Shown piece by piece: positions 24,521 through 36,883 of a DNA stretch of 64,000 nucleotides (positions within the stretch are counted from its first letter, which is position 1; each line of letters opens with the position of its first letter). Source of the DNA: Athripsodes cinereus (Eukaryota > Arthropoda > Insecta > Trichoptera > Leptoceridae); NCBI GenBank assembly GCA_947579605.1, contig OX388321.1, positions 18,467,614 to 18,531,613 of the forward strand, read 5' to 3'. The notes below the pieces were generated by a model. That model was not told where the DNA came from. It searched no databases and was given only the letters and a program-made list of their open reading frames with translations. The position numbers were made by a program, and so were the translations under genes.

Positions 24521-25384
24521 CATTTTAAATGTTATCGTAACACGAGGTAAAACGGTTGTTTTATGAAATGTTTACTATATTTACTGTATCTATTCTATGG
24601 CCCAAATCACTCACAAACGAGTAGAGTAGAATATAATACTATATATTTATTGGCCACTATTTTTAATAATTGACTTAATAGAGTAAAATAAAATAATAAT
24701 AACACTATGTAAATAAATCTATGTGAAATATAATAAATATCAGAAGAGATTATTTTGCTAAATGCAGTTCATATTACAAAGATTTGTTGGTATGGTTTTA
24801 TCTTCTTTGACAATGTAATTATCGTTATAATAACAAGCACATTAAAGTGTATGTAGGTAACTCGATTGGTACAAAAAATCTGAATGGCTTAGTGCTTATC
24901 TATGTAACCAAAAAAAAACGTCAAAGTGAAGAATGGATCTAATTCGTTTGTGTCAAAACACGGTAAATATAATTATATCCTTCATTATAAAATACATATA
25001 TAAGAAATTAATTTGGTTCATTCAGTAATAAACTTAATTCATGTTTGTAGAAATAAAATTATAATATTATTTATTTATACATTCTATTCTTCACTGAACG
25101 TTGGTTATAATATTATTAATCTATATAAAGCATCATAAAATTGACAGTTTTACAGTTCAATAAACAGAGGGCAAATTTACTGCTAGATTGCGATATGTTC
25201 CAACTAACCCGGTTACTGAAACAGAGGATTATCACTCATAATAACATTAATAAAAAATACGTATATATTTTGTCTTAAAACAAGAAAAATGTAGGATGTA
25301 AGGCTGTATAAAAGGCTATAGATTATACATACGTAGAAAACCAAAAATGTTTATCAATATACCAATGCACATTTTTTTAAAAGA

Positions 25385-25545
25385 ATCTGCGTGAGTTTTT
25401 TTGTTATAAACCCAAATATAACCTTAAACACATTTCACATAAAGCTAAAAGCTGAAAGAGGAAATTGCCGGAACCTGGAATCGAACTACGCACCTCATGT
25501 CCATGAGGCCGAGACTCTACCTCTAGGCTACCGACGAATTCAAAC
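25385..25545 (-). mobile_element. tRNA-derived SINE, family B, inverted copy
   Basis: Read on the minus strand, the head GTCGGTAGCCTAGAGGTAGA is followed by a diverged B box GGTTCCG... region and the body ending in GGGTTTATAACAAAAAAAC. Same layout as the other family B copies. Confidence 0.7.
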
Positions 25546-26309
25546 TTTTTGAACACTTAAAATTCTCATGTTATAAATATGACTTTACTAAAGTCATTTC
25601 TACTGTACGCGATTATAACGTTTACTTTACTAAATTAATGTTCTGGTGGTAGGCAGCAAATACATATATATAATAACATCTCTATACTTACCTACCGATC
25701 CTATATATTATGTTCGTTATGTTGTGGATGTACCGGAGTTATGAGTTGAGGTACTTACCTCTTAATAAAATGCATACAGCCGTAGTACCTATGACGGATA
25801 TAAGCAAAATTTATATTCAAACAGTAGCGTTCGTGGAAATGGACAAAAAGGTTTAGATGAAAAAAAAGTTTATAGCATTTGGTCTACTACAATGTCAGTC
25901 TGACCGAATATTTTATATATGTCATGGAGACAACGGTTTGCATTTTTAGTTTGCTATCATGGATTTTCATGGATTCCATCAAGGTATGGATAGCGATATT
26001 TATAATTGGAATTTCTGGTAGTTATTATGATGCCTGATTTTTTAATTGGAAGATTCGTGTTTCGAATTCAGCAGTGTCGACATACTCGTTTTTCAAGATA
26101 TTTTCTTCAGAGATCAATATTCATTACTACTTTCAAGACTTTTGACCAGTTCACATATACGACGATACCCTTTACAATTCTGTGGATTCCCTAGTTAAGA
26201 ATAGGTTTCCCAGTCTCTTCTGCAACTGTTCGAGTGTATAGGTATAAGGCAGGTGTTCATTAAAACTAACGTACAAGACAATTAACATCTAAATTTCAGC
26301 AATGTGACA

Positions 26310-26440
26310 TGCCACTCTTCCTGAATGTGGCACTCTTCCTTATTTTCTGTTACCGGAACGGAGAGGACAATGTATGTTTATTATGTACGGCTATTCCGCT
26401 GGTTACCCCACTTGTGGTATATCCTGTGGTGATGGAGTAA
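26310..26440 (+). repeat. Family E copy
   Basis: GCCACTCTTCCTGAATG occurs first, with a short local duplication of this segment. It is followed by GGAACGGAGAGGACAATG, CCGCTGGTTACCCCACTTGT and GGTATATCCTGTGGTGATGG. Confidence 0.6.
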
Positions 26441-26789
26441 TCGTTGTTTTACAATAATTATAAAAAATGCTTAGTTTTACTTACTGTATTTGATCTGTCA
26501 AAAAGTAAACCGATTTATTGAGTGTGTTGTGAATAAAATTTGTGATTATTTTCTTAAATCCGGGTTTGAAACATGTAAATAAATAAATGAAATATGCAAC
26601 ACAATCATCTTTGTCCATCATTCTCTGCATTCCAATGTATAAATATGAATAAATGTATAATATTATATCAACATGTACGAAGATACTTACATTACATACA
26701 TAATATTTTACTATTTAATATAGGTATTATATGAAGTCTACCTTCCAAATATCCGCGTTCCCATTTAACTGATGATTCAACACAACATC

Positions 26790-26839
<50 letters not shown>
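26790..26839. repeat. (AC)n microsatellite, about 25 units
   Basis: An uninterrupted CA/AC run, the longest dinucleotide repeat in the window apart from the (TA)n tracts. Confidence 0.95.
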
Positions 26840-26840
<1 letters not shown>

Positions 26841-27013
26841 TCACAATCATGCAACATCCAATACAATTATATGTACATAATATTTTAAGGCTTTGATAGT
26901 ATAATTAATATAAAGCATAATATACAAGAAGCCTCAAATATACTATACAGATAATGTCATCGACAATGAATCAATAAATAAGTAGATATCGAAAATATCT
27001 ATGTATATATCTA

Positions 27014-27190
27014 TGAGTTCGTCGGTAGCCTGGAGGTAGAGTCTCGGCCTTCAGAACAAGGGGTCCGTGGTTCGATCCCAGGTGCCGGCAAACTCCCCTT
27101 TCACGGCACAAGCTTTTAGCTTAGTGTGAAAGGTGTATAAGGTTGTATTTGGGTTTATAACAAACCCAGATATATCTTTTTTTTTTTTTA
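27014..27190 (+). mobile_element. tRNA-derived SINE, family B, best-preserved copy
   Basis: GAGTTCGTCGGTAGCCTGGA (A box), GTGGTTCGATCCCAGGTGCC (B box), CACAAGCTTTTAGCTTAGTG, TTGTATTTGGGTTTATAAC and a T-rich end can all be read. The tRNA-like fold is not complete, so this is a SINE and not a tRNA gene. Confidence 0.8.
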
Positions 27191-27277
27191 AATAAAAAAA
27201 ATGAATGTAAATGAAAATTATCATACATTTTTAAGAAGACTTAACTTAAAATTTATTTAGTTTTTTTTTAAGTAATA

Positions 27278-27410
27278 AGCTACGGAGCCTGAGGGAGGCA
27301 GAGCTGCGTTCGGAGGATGTAGAGGACCGGAAAACTTGGAAGATGAGGACTAGGAGAGACGACCGCAAATAAATGGGATAAAGGCAAAGGTGAAGAAGAA
27401 GAAGAATTAG
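27278..27410 (+). mobile_element. LINE 3' end with coding C-terminus and (GAA)n tail
   Basis: One frame reads LREAELRSEDVEDRKTW and KMRTRRDDRK then stop, the usual C-terminal end of an insect LINE ORF2. The copy then ends GGGATAAAGGCAAAGGTGAA and (GAA)n. It is 5'-truncated. Confidence 0.6.
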
Positions 27411-28599
27411 CTACGGGGACCAAACATCATTATCAGCAATACAATTCGAATTGAAATAGTATAAAACTTCTCCTTTTTGTTGAATGTGAAGACAAATTGA
27501 GATACACATTAAATATACTCGTAATAATAGGTAGGTATATATAATAGAAGACGAGTTCGTGGCAAAGGCACGATTGTTTCTAATTAACTCAATCAAACAT
27601 TTTCTATGCCATATTTTTGTGACGTATTATAGTGCAAATTATGTATTTTCAAATAAAAACATGGTATTTTTATTTCGTAATTTTGAAATAGAAACATCAT
27701 AATTATAAGATAGATAATTTGGTTAAAATAAACCATACAAGCTATGTAAATATACATGCTAAGTAACATTGTTTTGAAGATAAAAGTCAACGGCGGTTTT
27801 CGAACGTGGATATTGATGATATCGATTTAATTTTAATTTGCCAATATTTAAGTAAGGCAAGTATCTACACAGGCATTGGATACGAAATGTTTCACTTAAT
27901 TATGTTTGTCACGAAACTAAAAGTACAAAGTAGGTACGGAGTTTGGTTGAATGTGATTGCTCATCTCATTGCAAGAGTTTTTCCCCAACCTTGGCGTGTT
28001 GTTTGTCGTTTTCACTCTCAGATTGCATACTAATACTAACTTACTATAATATTAATTATCTTCGCAACATCCTTCTCACCATAATATACTTGACGAAGGT
28101 ACGCGTATAGTGTGATTGAAATAGATAATCACGCCAGTGATTATTACTAACTGTAATTTGAGTACCTACCTATTCTGAATCACATTGTGTATTTTTTAAT
28201 TTCTAGTTGTATCTCAGAGTACAAATCATTCGAATCGGGTGGATTGCCGTCATCGATTATTCAATAATAATAATATTTATTCAATAATAATAATAAAAAT
28301 ACCTCAAAACAGCAACTAAGGTTGCTGGTGTCAGAAGTTAAGTTGTTTCTAATTTTTTTACAAACATTTCACTTTTGACAACATTTTCTTACAAGTATTA
28401 TTACCTATAAGTTTAAAAATGGTAAACAAAAAATATTTTCTAAAATAAATTAATAAATAAATACTCCCTCAAATTTTCTAACTGAATAGTACAACAAGGA
28501 TTGTTTCAAAATTATGTAAAATTGCTTCTCGGCATTTGTCACACTAATCCCTAATTTCATGATGCAGGCTTGAGCGCAATGTTTTCTTTAATGTCCAAA
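27411..28599. other. Gene-free region
   Basis: A 75-codon plus frame at 27806-28033 is not A/T-simple but shows no motif and no start or splice support. Nothing else is seen. Confidence 0.4.
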
Positions 28600-28925
28600 T
28601 TGAAGTCCAAGAGAAATCGACGTGCGTGTAGGAGAAATTGTTTGAATGTAGAAGCGAAAAAAGTATATAAGGATAGATCTATGAGTTCACCGGTAGTCTG
28701 GAGGTAGAGTCTCGGCCTCGTAAACAGGGGGTCCGTGGTTCGATCCCATGTGCCGGCAAAATTCCCTTTCACGACACAAGCTTTTAGCTTACTGTGAAAG
28801 GTGTATAAGGTCGTATTTGGGTTTTATCAAAACCCAGATATATTTTTTTCGTAAAAAAAATCTATATTATGGCGTTAAATTTTCTCTGCCTACCCCACTT
28901 GGGACACGGCATGTGGTATAAGAAC
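28600..28925 (+). mobile_element. LINE fragment (family G) split by a family B SINE
   Basis: The LINE part (AAATCGACGTGCGTGTAGGA ... AAGGATAGATCTATG) stops at about 28683. A family B SINE occupies about 28684-28858. The LINE resumes with ATCTATATTATGGCGTT and TCTCTGCCTACCCCACTTGG to about 28925. The repeated ATCTAT on both sides looks like the target duplication. The continuous LINE sequence at 42.2 kb supports the join. Confidence 0.75.
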
Positions 28926-29036
28926 ATATAGGGAGATTAAAATCCATACTTTCTAACGACTGTATTAACGGCATCATGCTTTAATTTGTTTAAATAAATG
29001 TACTTTTTAAATAAATAACTTTTAAGCGTATACATT

Positions 29037-29720
29037 TTTATTTTTTATTTTATTTTATTTATTCAGTAAGGATCAGACAGTTGAAACAATTAGTATAGAC
29101 ATTAAAAGACAACAATAGACAAACCAATTAAGATCCCCTTTTTACCAATCTAATAAACATAAATTTGAGACAGACTTAAAATGATAAAAGACATATAAAT
29201 GTAAAAAAAATGTGTAAAATGTTAAAATGTAAAAGTGTAAAAAAAATGTAAAAAATGTAAATAAATGTATAAAATATATAAAATGCGAAAAATGTAAAAA
29301 AGCAAATAAATGCAAAAAATGCAAAAAATATAAAAACATACAACCCACCAAAGTCCACTAATACAATCTCCAAAAGTAGCGTTTACCATATTAAGAAAGT
29401 AGGAAAGCAAATTCCCCTATGGAACAACAGATGAATCCAGGGCCCCCGAGACACCCTCCCTGAACTCTCGCACACTCAAGGAAAAGAAATCCAAACCCCG
29501 AAAAAATGAGTTATAAAGCGCGCAAGTTCGCCTTAAAAATGAATTTTGCAAATAGTTTGTGGAGCTTGTGGGCAATCCAAATAAATTGGCTGATCTTGTA
29601 GTGCGCCCCGGACAACTAAAACATACCCCCTCAAGAATTTTGGCGGAATCGATCTTACCGTTGAGAATCTTGAATAAAAACATCGAACGATTTATAGCAG
29701 ATATGGTATTCTGCACTACA
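29037..29720 (-). mobile_element. LINE 3' fragment with (TTTTACAT)n-like 3' UTR
   Basis: A 99-codon minus frame (29417-29716) contains KILNGKIDSAKILEG, FSCPGRTTRSANLFGLP and TNYLQNSF, typical of the region after reverse transcriptase in insect LINEs. Downstream on the minus strand come a low-complexity stretch of T-rich CATTTT-like repeats (29175-29335) and an (AATAAAAT)n tail at 29037-29065. It is 5'-truncated at about 29720. Confidence 0.6.
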
Positions 29721-30391
29721 ATATTATTAAAAAAAAATGATAATTCATTTATTATAGGGCATGCGTTTCATATTATTTGCTTGTATCGAAGGCACGCCAC
29801 TGAATTTTGTAAATATGTAAAGATAGTCGATTTTTCGAATTCAAATAAGAAAACCTCAAAGTATGCTTTTATCGAAATATATGAGATTAAAATTCTTTAT
29901 TTACCATTATTTCCTTAATTTTAAATATGGGTTTGAAACTAAGTTCAAATAACTAATGTAATGTGCTAGTCGGTACGTGAGATTATGGGTATATTACTTA
30001 ATTGTGTAATGCTTTTGGCTAATAAAATACATTAACCTATATTATAGCTTCGCTTGAAAAGAAAAGATGCTCATTTCCCATAGTGGTCTTTAAATTTTAA
30101 ATAGGATTTCGCGGTCAGGATACATGGTAATGTGTTTGAGCAGTTTATTTATTTACATTACTAAGTATTCTATTACATACTACCTCAATATATACAAATG
30201 TGAAATGTATAGATATATTTACAAACCAAAAGAAGGAATATATACCTATTTTACTTACATAGTTACGCATTATTATACTATATTGGCTGCGGTACAAAAG
30301 AGCCCAAGTGGTTAATACATATTTAATAAAGTTTAATTTATCGACCGACGGTTCTTGGTGGTAGTTCATATGAATATTTTTATTTTTAATT
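29721..30391. other. Gene-free region
   Basis: AT-rich DNA between the LINE fragment and the foldback. The 119-codon plus frame starting at 29559 lies partly antisense to the LINE and is not a gene. Confidence 0.45.
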
Positions 30392-30918
30392 TTTAAAATG
30401 AAACGCGATATATAGTTATCCCACTATTAACTTTATTTATTTTTGCGAGCCGGCTTTCAAGAGCTTCCGCTCTCATCGTCAGGCAAAAGTAAAGTACTTG
30501 TTACTACAAGTAAAGTACTACAAACTTTACTTTTGCCTAAAATTTGTAGTATTTTACTTGTAGTAACAAGTACTTTACTTTTGCCTAAAATTTGTAGTAT
30601 TTACTTGTAGTAACAAGTACTTTACTTTTGCCTAAAATGTGTAGTATTTTACTTGAAGTAACAAGTACTTTACTTTTGCCTAAAATTTGTAGTATTTTAC
30701 TTGTAGTAACAAGTACTTTACTTTTGCCTAAAATTTGTAGTATTTTACTTGTAGTAACAAGTACTTTACTTTTGCCTAAAATTTGTAGTATCTTACTTGT
30801 AGTAACAAGTACTTTACTTTTGCCTGACGATGAGAGCGGAAGCTCTTGAAAGCTGGCTCTCAAAAATAAATAAAGTCAATAGTGGAATAACTATATACCT
30901 ATAGTGTTTCATTTTAAA
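30392..30918. mobile_element. Foldback element with about 130-bp arms enclosing a 48-bp minisatellite
   Basis: Left arm about 30392-30524 and right arm about 30784-30918 are inverted copies. Shared landmarks are TTTAAAATGAAAC at the ends, ACTTTATTTATTTTTG, AAGAGCTTCCGCTCTCATCG and CAGGCAAAAGTAAAGTACTT. The inner end of each arm is itself a piece of the tandem unit. No transposase or clear target duplication was found. Confidence 0.8.
30525..30835. repeat. Minisatellite, about 6 x 48 bp, inside the foldback
   Basis: The unit begins TTTACTTTTGCCTAAAAT, continues through TTGTAGTATTTTACTTGTAG and ends TAACAAGTAC. One copy is a base shorter (TAGTATTTACT) and one has TAGTATCTTAC. The unit contains an internal near-palindrome (AAGTACTT, TACTTGTAGTAACAAGTA). 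Confidence 0.9.
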
Positions 30919-31019
30919 TATTATTAATACATATATATAGTTTCAATCAATCATAGGATTTTCTTTCGAATATAACCTTCACTAATATGATTATCATCTC
31001 TGCAAATGTAAAATTTTTA

Positions 31020-31165
31020 AGAGACGAATCTGAATTTGAAATAAACCCAAATGTACAGCAATAAATAAGCTTGTGTCGTGAAAATGGAGTAAGTCGAAAG
31101 TGGGTTTAATCAAACCCGGCTCTCTCGATTAAATGTCCGAGATTCCACGATTAGGTAACTGAATA
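31020..31165 (-). mobile_element. tRNA-derived SINE, family C, inverted copy
   Basis: On the minus strand it carries GTGGAATCTCGGACATTTAA, GCCGGGTTTGATTAAACCC, CGACTTACTCCATTTTCACG and TTTGGGTTTATTTCAAATTC, matching the copy at 46.9 kb. Confidence 0.6.
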
Positions 31166-31404
31166 ATGTTCCACTCTTAAATTTAATAAGTACTTGATAT
31201 GTTCGCCCCTTTGCCAGTTTTATGACAAAAAAAAATATTTAAAAAATCTCAATAATAACAATATTTTAGAAAATGCTTTTTTTAACGTACTGGAAGCATA
31301 GGAAGACCCCAAAAGAGATGAGCGGATTATATTATCCAAGGGATGGGAAAGTAGTGAATTTGTGTTGCTTGCAGATAGAAAAATTATAAAGTTTGAAGAG
31401 GCCT

Positions 31405-31625
31405 CATCATCATCATCATCATCGCCCTCAACGCTCCTCTCGGGAGCACAGGGCAGAAACCAGCCTCCTCCATTCAGAGCGTCTCTGTGCCAATTGCGTC
31501 ACCTCTTCCCACGACATTCCTTGCGCTCTGATATCGTTGTCATAGGAACGGTGTATTGTGAAAGAGGGACGCCCGGGCCGACGGAACCCCTGCGGACGGA
31601 AAAACAGTGCTTGAAGAGGCCTATA
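31405..31625 (+). repeat. Unclassified dispersed repeat, family D, with (ATC)n start
   Basis: A GC-rich block: (CATCAT)n, CGCTCCTCTCGGGAGCACAG, GGCAGAAACCAGCCTCCTCC, CAATTGCGTCACCTCTTCCC, ACGACATTCC. An inverted relative lies at 56035-56160. It is probably a retroelement 3' region, but I cannot name it. Confidence 0.6.
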
Positions 31626-33104
31626 GATAATTAATTAATATAACATTTTCGACTATTTGAGTAAAAACTGATGAAAGGTTACATTTGTGAAATTGTAATC
31701 AGTTATATTTTAAATTCATAAACGTTGAGTACCCTGTTAATATTGTTTACCTTCTTGGACTGAACTCTCGACAAGTTAATGATCTTATATTTGAATCCGT
31801 CCAAAGGAATATGATTCTGATATGAATGTTTTTCGCTTTTTCTTGTTTTCCCTTTTTTTTCTCTCTCTCTTCGCCTAAAATATATATATGATGTTTTTTA
31901 TATGTAAGATGAAAATATGGCCATAACATCCAACGGGATGAGCCGCCATAATAAAAAAAAAAAAAAAAATAATTTACACCTAACGAATGGAATATGTGGT
32001 TATTCAAAATGGACGATAGAATATACGTGTTAAATGAACAAGGAATTTGCATATCTTTTTAAAATGTAAAGGAACAAAGTTAAAACATAATAGTAACTTT
32101 GAGTTGTATGCATTAACATTATTATCTGGTACCTACCTATTTGTATATAGCTAAATGATTTTTTACATGGCAGCATTACTGTCTGCGAAGTATGTAATAT
32201 AAATAGTAGGTACATGGCTGTAACTTATTCACTTAGCGTGTGTCGGAGCGGAAGATCCGGATCTTATGTCGGCATAGCATAGTTTCTGTTTATAATAACC
32301 AGCCACACTGACCGACTTTCGTATTGGGTGACTGGCTAGCAGCTAGCAGAGAGCTAGAGGTGGTACATACATACATACATAACTACTTACTTACCTCCAT
32401 CTACCTTATAGTATTATTATTATTATTATTAGACAGTTAATATCTCTATGTCGAAGCGAAACTACAATATATCATTACACGTCATTTTTCACTATTGGCA
32501 TTCAAAGGTTTTTCATTTTTTTTTTATTTTTTTTTTTTTTACGCGGCGGCAGAATTGCCATCCACACTTCTCAGCATTATACAACCAGATAAGTCTCCAT
32601 ATTATGATCAGTCATGGTCACACAAAAACTTAACAGTCTAATGCCGGGAAAAGTTCATTTGCTTCTCACGTATTGTTTATTCTCACCCATACTCACCATC
32701 AAAGATGATCATGGGTCATTTAATTCCTTTCACTTTTCATTAACGATAATTGGCATCGATTTGCTTTAACAAAAGTTGAATTCATTTTTTTATCTACGAA
32801 AATTGCTTAAAATAACGTTTTGTGACAATGTCACCATAAAGAACCCAACAAGGATTATAAAACAATGACCACAAATATTTTTGGACATAATTCTAAATAG
32901 TGTAATTTCACTCCGATATACAGATATTGAATATTCTTACCTTACTATATATAGTACATGTCTACGCTACATTGTATGCTTGTTGTAGATAGTTATTACT
33001 AAAGATATTATGTATGTAGGTATGCTATGTGATGTACTCATACAGCGCCATCACTTTACTACAGAGAAGTGCAACCACAATTCATCATATTCTAGGTATC
33101 ACTC
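31626..33104. other. Gene-free region with a GC-richer patch
   Basis: Homopolymer runs at about 31950 (A) and 32520-32540 (T) may be retroposon tails. A GC-richer patch at 32235-32360 (GTCGGAGCGGAAGATCCGG, GACTGGCTAGCAGCTAGCAG) has no frame. It could be a small promoter or an old insert. Confidence 0.35.
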
Positions 33105-33575
33105 TATACCATCACGACATCTCCTACAGGTGAGATAGCCGGTAAAAAATATTAATCATAATCTTTGTATCACTCTATACCATCACGACATATCTCACAG
33201 TTGAGATAGGCAGTAAACAAACATGCAAATCGTCCAGTCTACCAATCAGTTAATTGATCACCATTAAATAAAAATATTTATATATACTATAAACCCAAAA
33301 AAAATACACCTTTCAGAGCAAGCTTAAAGCGTGTGATGGGGTGAATAGGGAGTTTGCCGGCACCTGGAGCACCTCTTGTGCATGAGGCAGAGACTATAGC
33401 CCCAGACTACTGACGAACTATTACTACTGTACCATCACGGCATATCCCACACGTGGGGTAACCAGCAGACCAGCTGCATATAATAAAAATGTAAGCTGTC
33501 CTCTACGTGCCAATATAAAGTCAAGACATTCAGGATGGGTGGCAAACCTCATCGCTGAACTCAACATTTCTAGTT
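33105..33575 (-). repeat. Cluster of family E copies interrupted by a family B SINE
   Basis: The tail-end motif CTATACCATCACGACAT occurs twice (about 33108 and 33176). A nearly full copy follows at 33425-33575 (ACCATCACGGCATATCCCAC, GTGGGGTAACCAGCAGACCA, ACATTCAGGATGGGTGGCAA). A decayed SINE separates them. Confidence 0.65.
33280..33420 (-). mobile_element. tRNA-derived SINE, family B, inverted and decayed
   Basis: The minus strand shows GTAGTCTGGGGCTATAGTCT, GGTGCCGGCAAACTCCC and the GGTGTATTTTTTTTGGGTTT end. The B box is largely lost (AGGTGCTCCAGGTG). It lies between family E fragments. Confidence 0.6.
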
Positions 33576-33778
33576 AAAAAGGATTATAAAAATGCCAATT
33601 ATGTTTTTCAAGTAGGTAATTTATTATGAAACGAGTAAGGTTTGTGATAAATACAAAAAACTTGCCGTTTTATTTCGCTATTTTTAAAGTATTTTAAGGT
33701 ACTACTGTAATTAAAATATATTTGTTACAAAATCTGGGTATATCTAAACAATAAAAAAATTATCGAAAGAAGGGTGTT

Positions 33779-34165
33779 AAATAAGAACAATCAAGTAGGT
33801 ATTCTCAGATATCGACTATTTAAATAAGAACAATCAAGTAGGTATTCTCAGATATCGACTATTTAAATAAGAACAATCAAGTAGGTATTCTCAGATATCG
33901 ACTATTTAAATAAGAACAATCAAGTAGGTATTCTCAGATATCGACTATTTAAATAAGAACAATCAAGTAGGTATTCTCAGATATCGACTATTTAAATAAG
34001 AACAATCAAGTAGGTATTCTCAGATATCGACTATTTAAATAAGAACAATCAAGTAGGTATTCTCAGATATCGACTATTTAAATAAGAACAATCAAGTAGG
34101 TATTCTCAGATATCGACTATTTAAATAAGAACAATCAAGTAGGTATTCTCAGATATCGACTATTT
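33779..34165. repeat. Minisatellite, 9 x 43 bp, identical copies
   Basis: The unit is AAATAAGAACAATCAAGTAG followed by GTATTCTCAGATATCGACTA and TTT. I see nine copies and no differences between them. This implies very recent expansion or homogenisation. The unit is not a multiple of three. Confidence 0.95.
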
Positions 34166-36668
34166 ATTCATTGACTTGTTTAAGTACATACTCGTTACAT
34201 TGTAATGAACAAGCGGGTATTCCCTTTGCTGCATACACAATTAAAATATTCGACTTTTACAAAATTACATATTACAGTTAAACATTACTTGTTCAGTACT
34301 GACTTACTTTTCAGATCCTCACATAGACATTAATAAGTTAATAAGTTACACCAAATTTGTAATAACACACAACAAAACAATACAACAACAAATAAAATAC
34401 CTCATTAATTTAATAAATGAGTATCATTCTATGTTAATTAACAAAACCAAATTATCACATTAACTTTGTTGGTATTGTACTGTCATGGGATCTTAAAATT
34501 TAAGTCTTTCAAAGCATAACAAAGAAAGTACCTGGAGGGTGGCAAATTTTCACTTAATACCTGTCACTTTCACCAAACATTCACACTTAATTCTTCTTAC
34601 ATTTATATTTTTAAAGTTTCTCAACACTCAGTTTTCAGTCATTCATTCAGGAGTCTTAACATAATTCGCAGATACATATTTGGAATATTTTTATTTGTTA
34701 TCTTGGTTTGGTATACATACATTTTGCATAATATTATTTATGTAAGGTTTCTTATAATTAACATTGCTTACAAAAAAATCCACCTTATTATTTGAAAACA
34801 TGTATATTTTTCAGACGTACATATCTGTTCTTTGCTCAAACGAGAATAAACATTTTTATAATCTTCTTTATTGAGCAATTTTCACAATTGAGATGTTTAA
34901 AGAAAAAATTGAGCACAATTTTGGCACGATAATAAAGGATTTTCTCATAAAAAATCCTTAATTTTTGTTTAAAAAATTGCAGTTCTATCATTATATTTGA
35001 ATACAAACAAATAAGTAAATAAAAAATATTTTAACAGTTTTGTCGTAGTTCTTTGAACATACCTCCAGTGTTATATTAGCATACTCTTTTTCTACATATC
35101 TTCACAATAAGCTATCAAATTAAGCTGTAATGAGTCCGCGAGTTTTCATGTTACGATAACCCATAGTCACTTTTCTGAAATTGTTGTCATTTTATACAAT
35201 GTTTTATTTTTTACATACCTTTTTAGTGATTTGTTTTAACCCCTAACATTTGAAAACATGGGATATTTATATTTATTAATAATTAGACACACAATATATA
35301 TTATAAATCTATTTATAAATAATGTGTAATATTATAATAAGTAGATACATAATTAAACTAGACATTTTAAAAAGCACATAGTGCAAAGATTATTTTATTG
35401 CAATACGTAATAATATAAAACAATACCATAGATACAGTGCAAGACAACGAGTAAAAAGTGCTAGTAGATTCATATAACATTATACTCTAAACACAAAACA
35501 ATAGACAATTCATGTCGTTATATAATTAATTTAGTTGAGCAACAGTGTGTGTGTTCATTTTTTATTTTCACATTTTTACACTGAGCCAATGTTTTGAAAT
35601 TATTAAGTAATATAAAAATATTAATTTTTATACCAAATGTGTTCTGGAGTAAATAGGATTATTTATTCCGTAGAAAATATATTGTTCTAAAATTTAAACC
35701 ATCACGTTATTTAACTTGTTTCTTTTTTAATAGAGATAAATGAAGTATTTAATTTTTAAATGGTATTTCAGTTATGTTTCTATAAATCGCTTATATTAAT
35801 GAATCAAATTTTGTCTTAATTTTATTGACAATCTGGAATTGAATGAATGTGAATTATACGCAAAGGAGTTTTATACAACCTTTTATAACGTAACATACAA
35901 CATACCTTACATACATTGGCTCTTAAGAAAAGACAAATAAAAAAGGCATTAAAAAGTGCTAACCTACAAAGTTAAAATTAACAAATATTATATTACTGAA
36001 ATATTTTAAGTACATTGCCACAGGCTCTTATACTATACTAATATACATACAGTCACATTTCATTTAATAAATATGTTTATTCATTTATATACTCCACATA
36101 GAAAATAATTGTTTATGCAGAATAGAAGAAACGATTTTGACACAATTGCATTATAATTCATTACAATCATTTATGATTTTATACATTGCTACATTTTAAT
36201 ACTTGATAATACGAAATTTATAGGTAATATGATTAAAACCTATAATTTTTATTTTAATCATTTTAAAAATAATATGGTTAATTAATGTTTAAGTAATTCA
36301 CAATTCAACGATTACGATCCATATTTGGCTATTTTAGTAACTATGTTAATTTGTTATATTTAAAAAGTTTATCTTTACCACAATAAAATTATAGGTAATA
36401 TGTATTTTAAATAGACGGATATCTACTTTATTACTATATCTAAGTAATAATAATTCCCTTTGGGATCACATTATTACTGAACTACGGATGAGATCATGCC
36501 ATGCTTTGCCTACTACTTCGGTAGGGATTATATTTACAACCTTACTTATAAATTAATAAATATATATTCCATTTTATGTTTAAAATTAGAACTTTCAAAT
36601 ATTAAAAATATAAAAAAACACTGTTTATTTAACCTAAATTTTTAAGTTTAAACACTATTATAAAGCGT
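34166..36668. other. Gene-free, very AT-rich region
   Basis: No gene, element or long repeat seen. Only short runs such as AAGGATTTT...AAAAATCCTT at about 34937-34963. Confidence 0.5.
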
Positions 36669-36808
36669 AAGATGTATACGATACAAAACGCCCGGAGCTT
36701 TCATCAACGAATTGGCATAGATGTATACAAAACACCCACGTCAATTTATTAGAGACAGCGCTAGAGGCGTCTTGTGTCGTATACGACGTCTTGTGTCGTA
36801 TATGAAAA
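36669..36808. repeat. Small inverted/direct repeat cluster
   Basis: GATGTATACGATACAAAACG (left) pairs with the two tandem right copies GGCGTCTTGTGTCGTATAC and GACGTCTTGTGTCGTATAT. A further partial copy (GATGTATACAAAACACCC) lies between. Possibly a decayed short inverted-repeat element. Confidence 0.45.
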
Positions 36809-36883
36809 AAACAGTATTTTTTTTTAAATAAAAAATAACAAATTAGAAAAATTAAAAAGAAACTAATTTATCAAACACAAATA

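Larger units (their letters stand above)
22624..26305. other. Gene-free region with one hairpin, one SINE and one possible start region
   Basis: Contents are the hairpin at 23.2 kb, the candidate initiator cluster at 24.4 kb and the SINE at 25.4 kb. The 91-codon and 69-codon frames at about 23.1-23.3 kb are produced by the hairpin arms. Confidence 0.5.

Noticed and set aside
27806..28033. 75-codon plus frame with mixed composition
   Set aside because: No motif or transcription support. The start is a GTG and not an ATG, and neighbouring sequence does not extend it through splice sites.
29559..29918. 119-codon plus frame
   Set aside because: Its first half is antisense to a LINE C-terminal frame that has recognisable motifs. 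The second half is A/T-driven.
32235..32360. Possible promoter or first exon in a GC-richer patch
   Set aside because: TATA-like matches occur on both strands at random positions. No initiator or frame fits, and nothing decides the direction.
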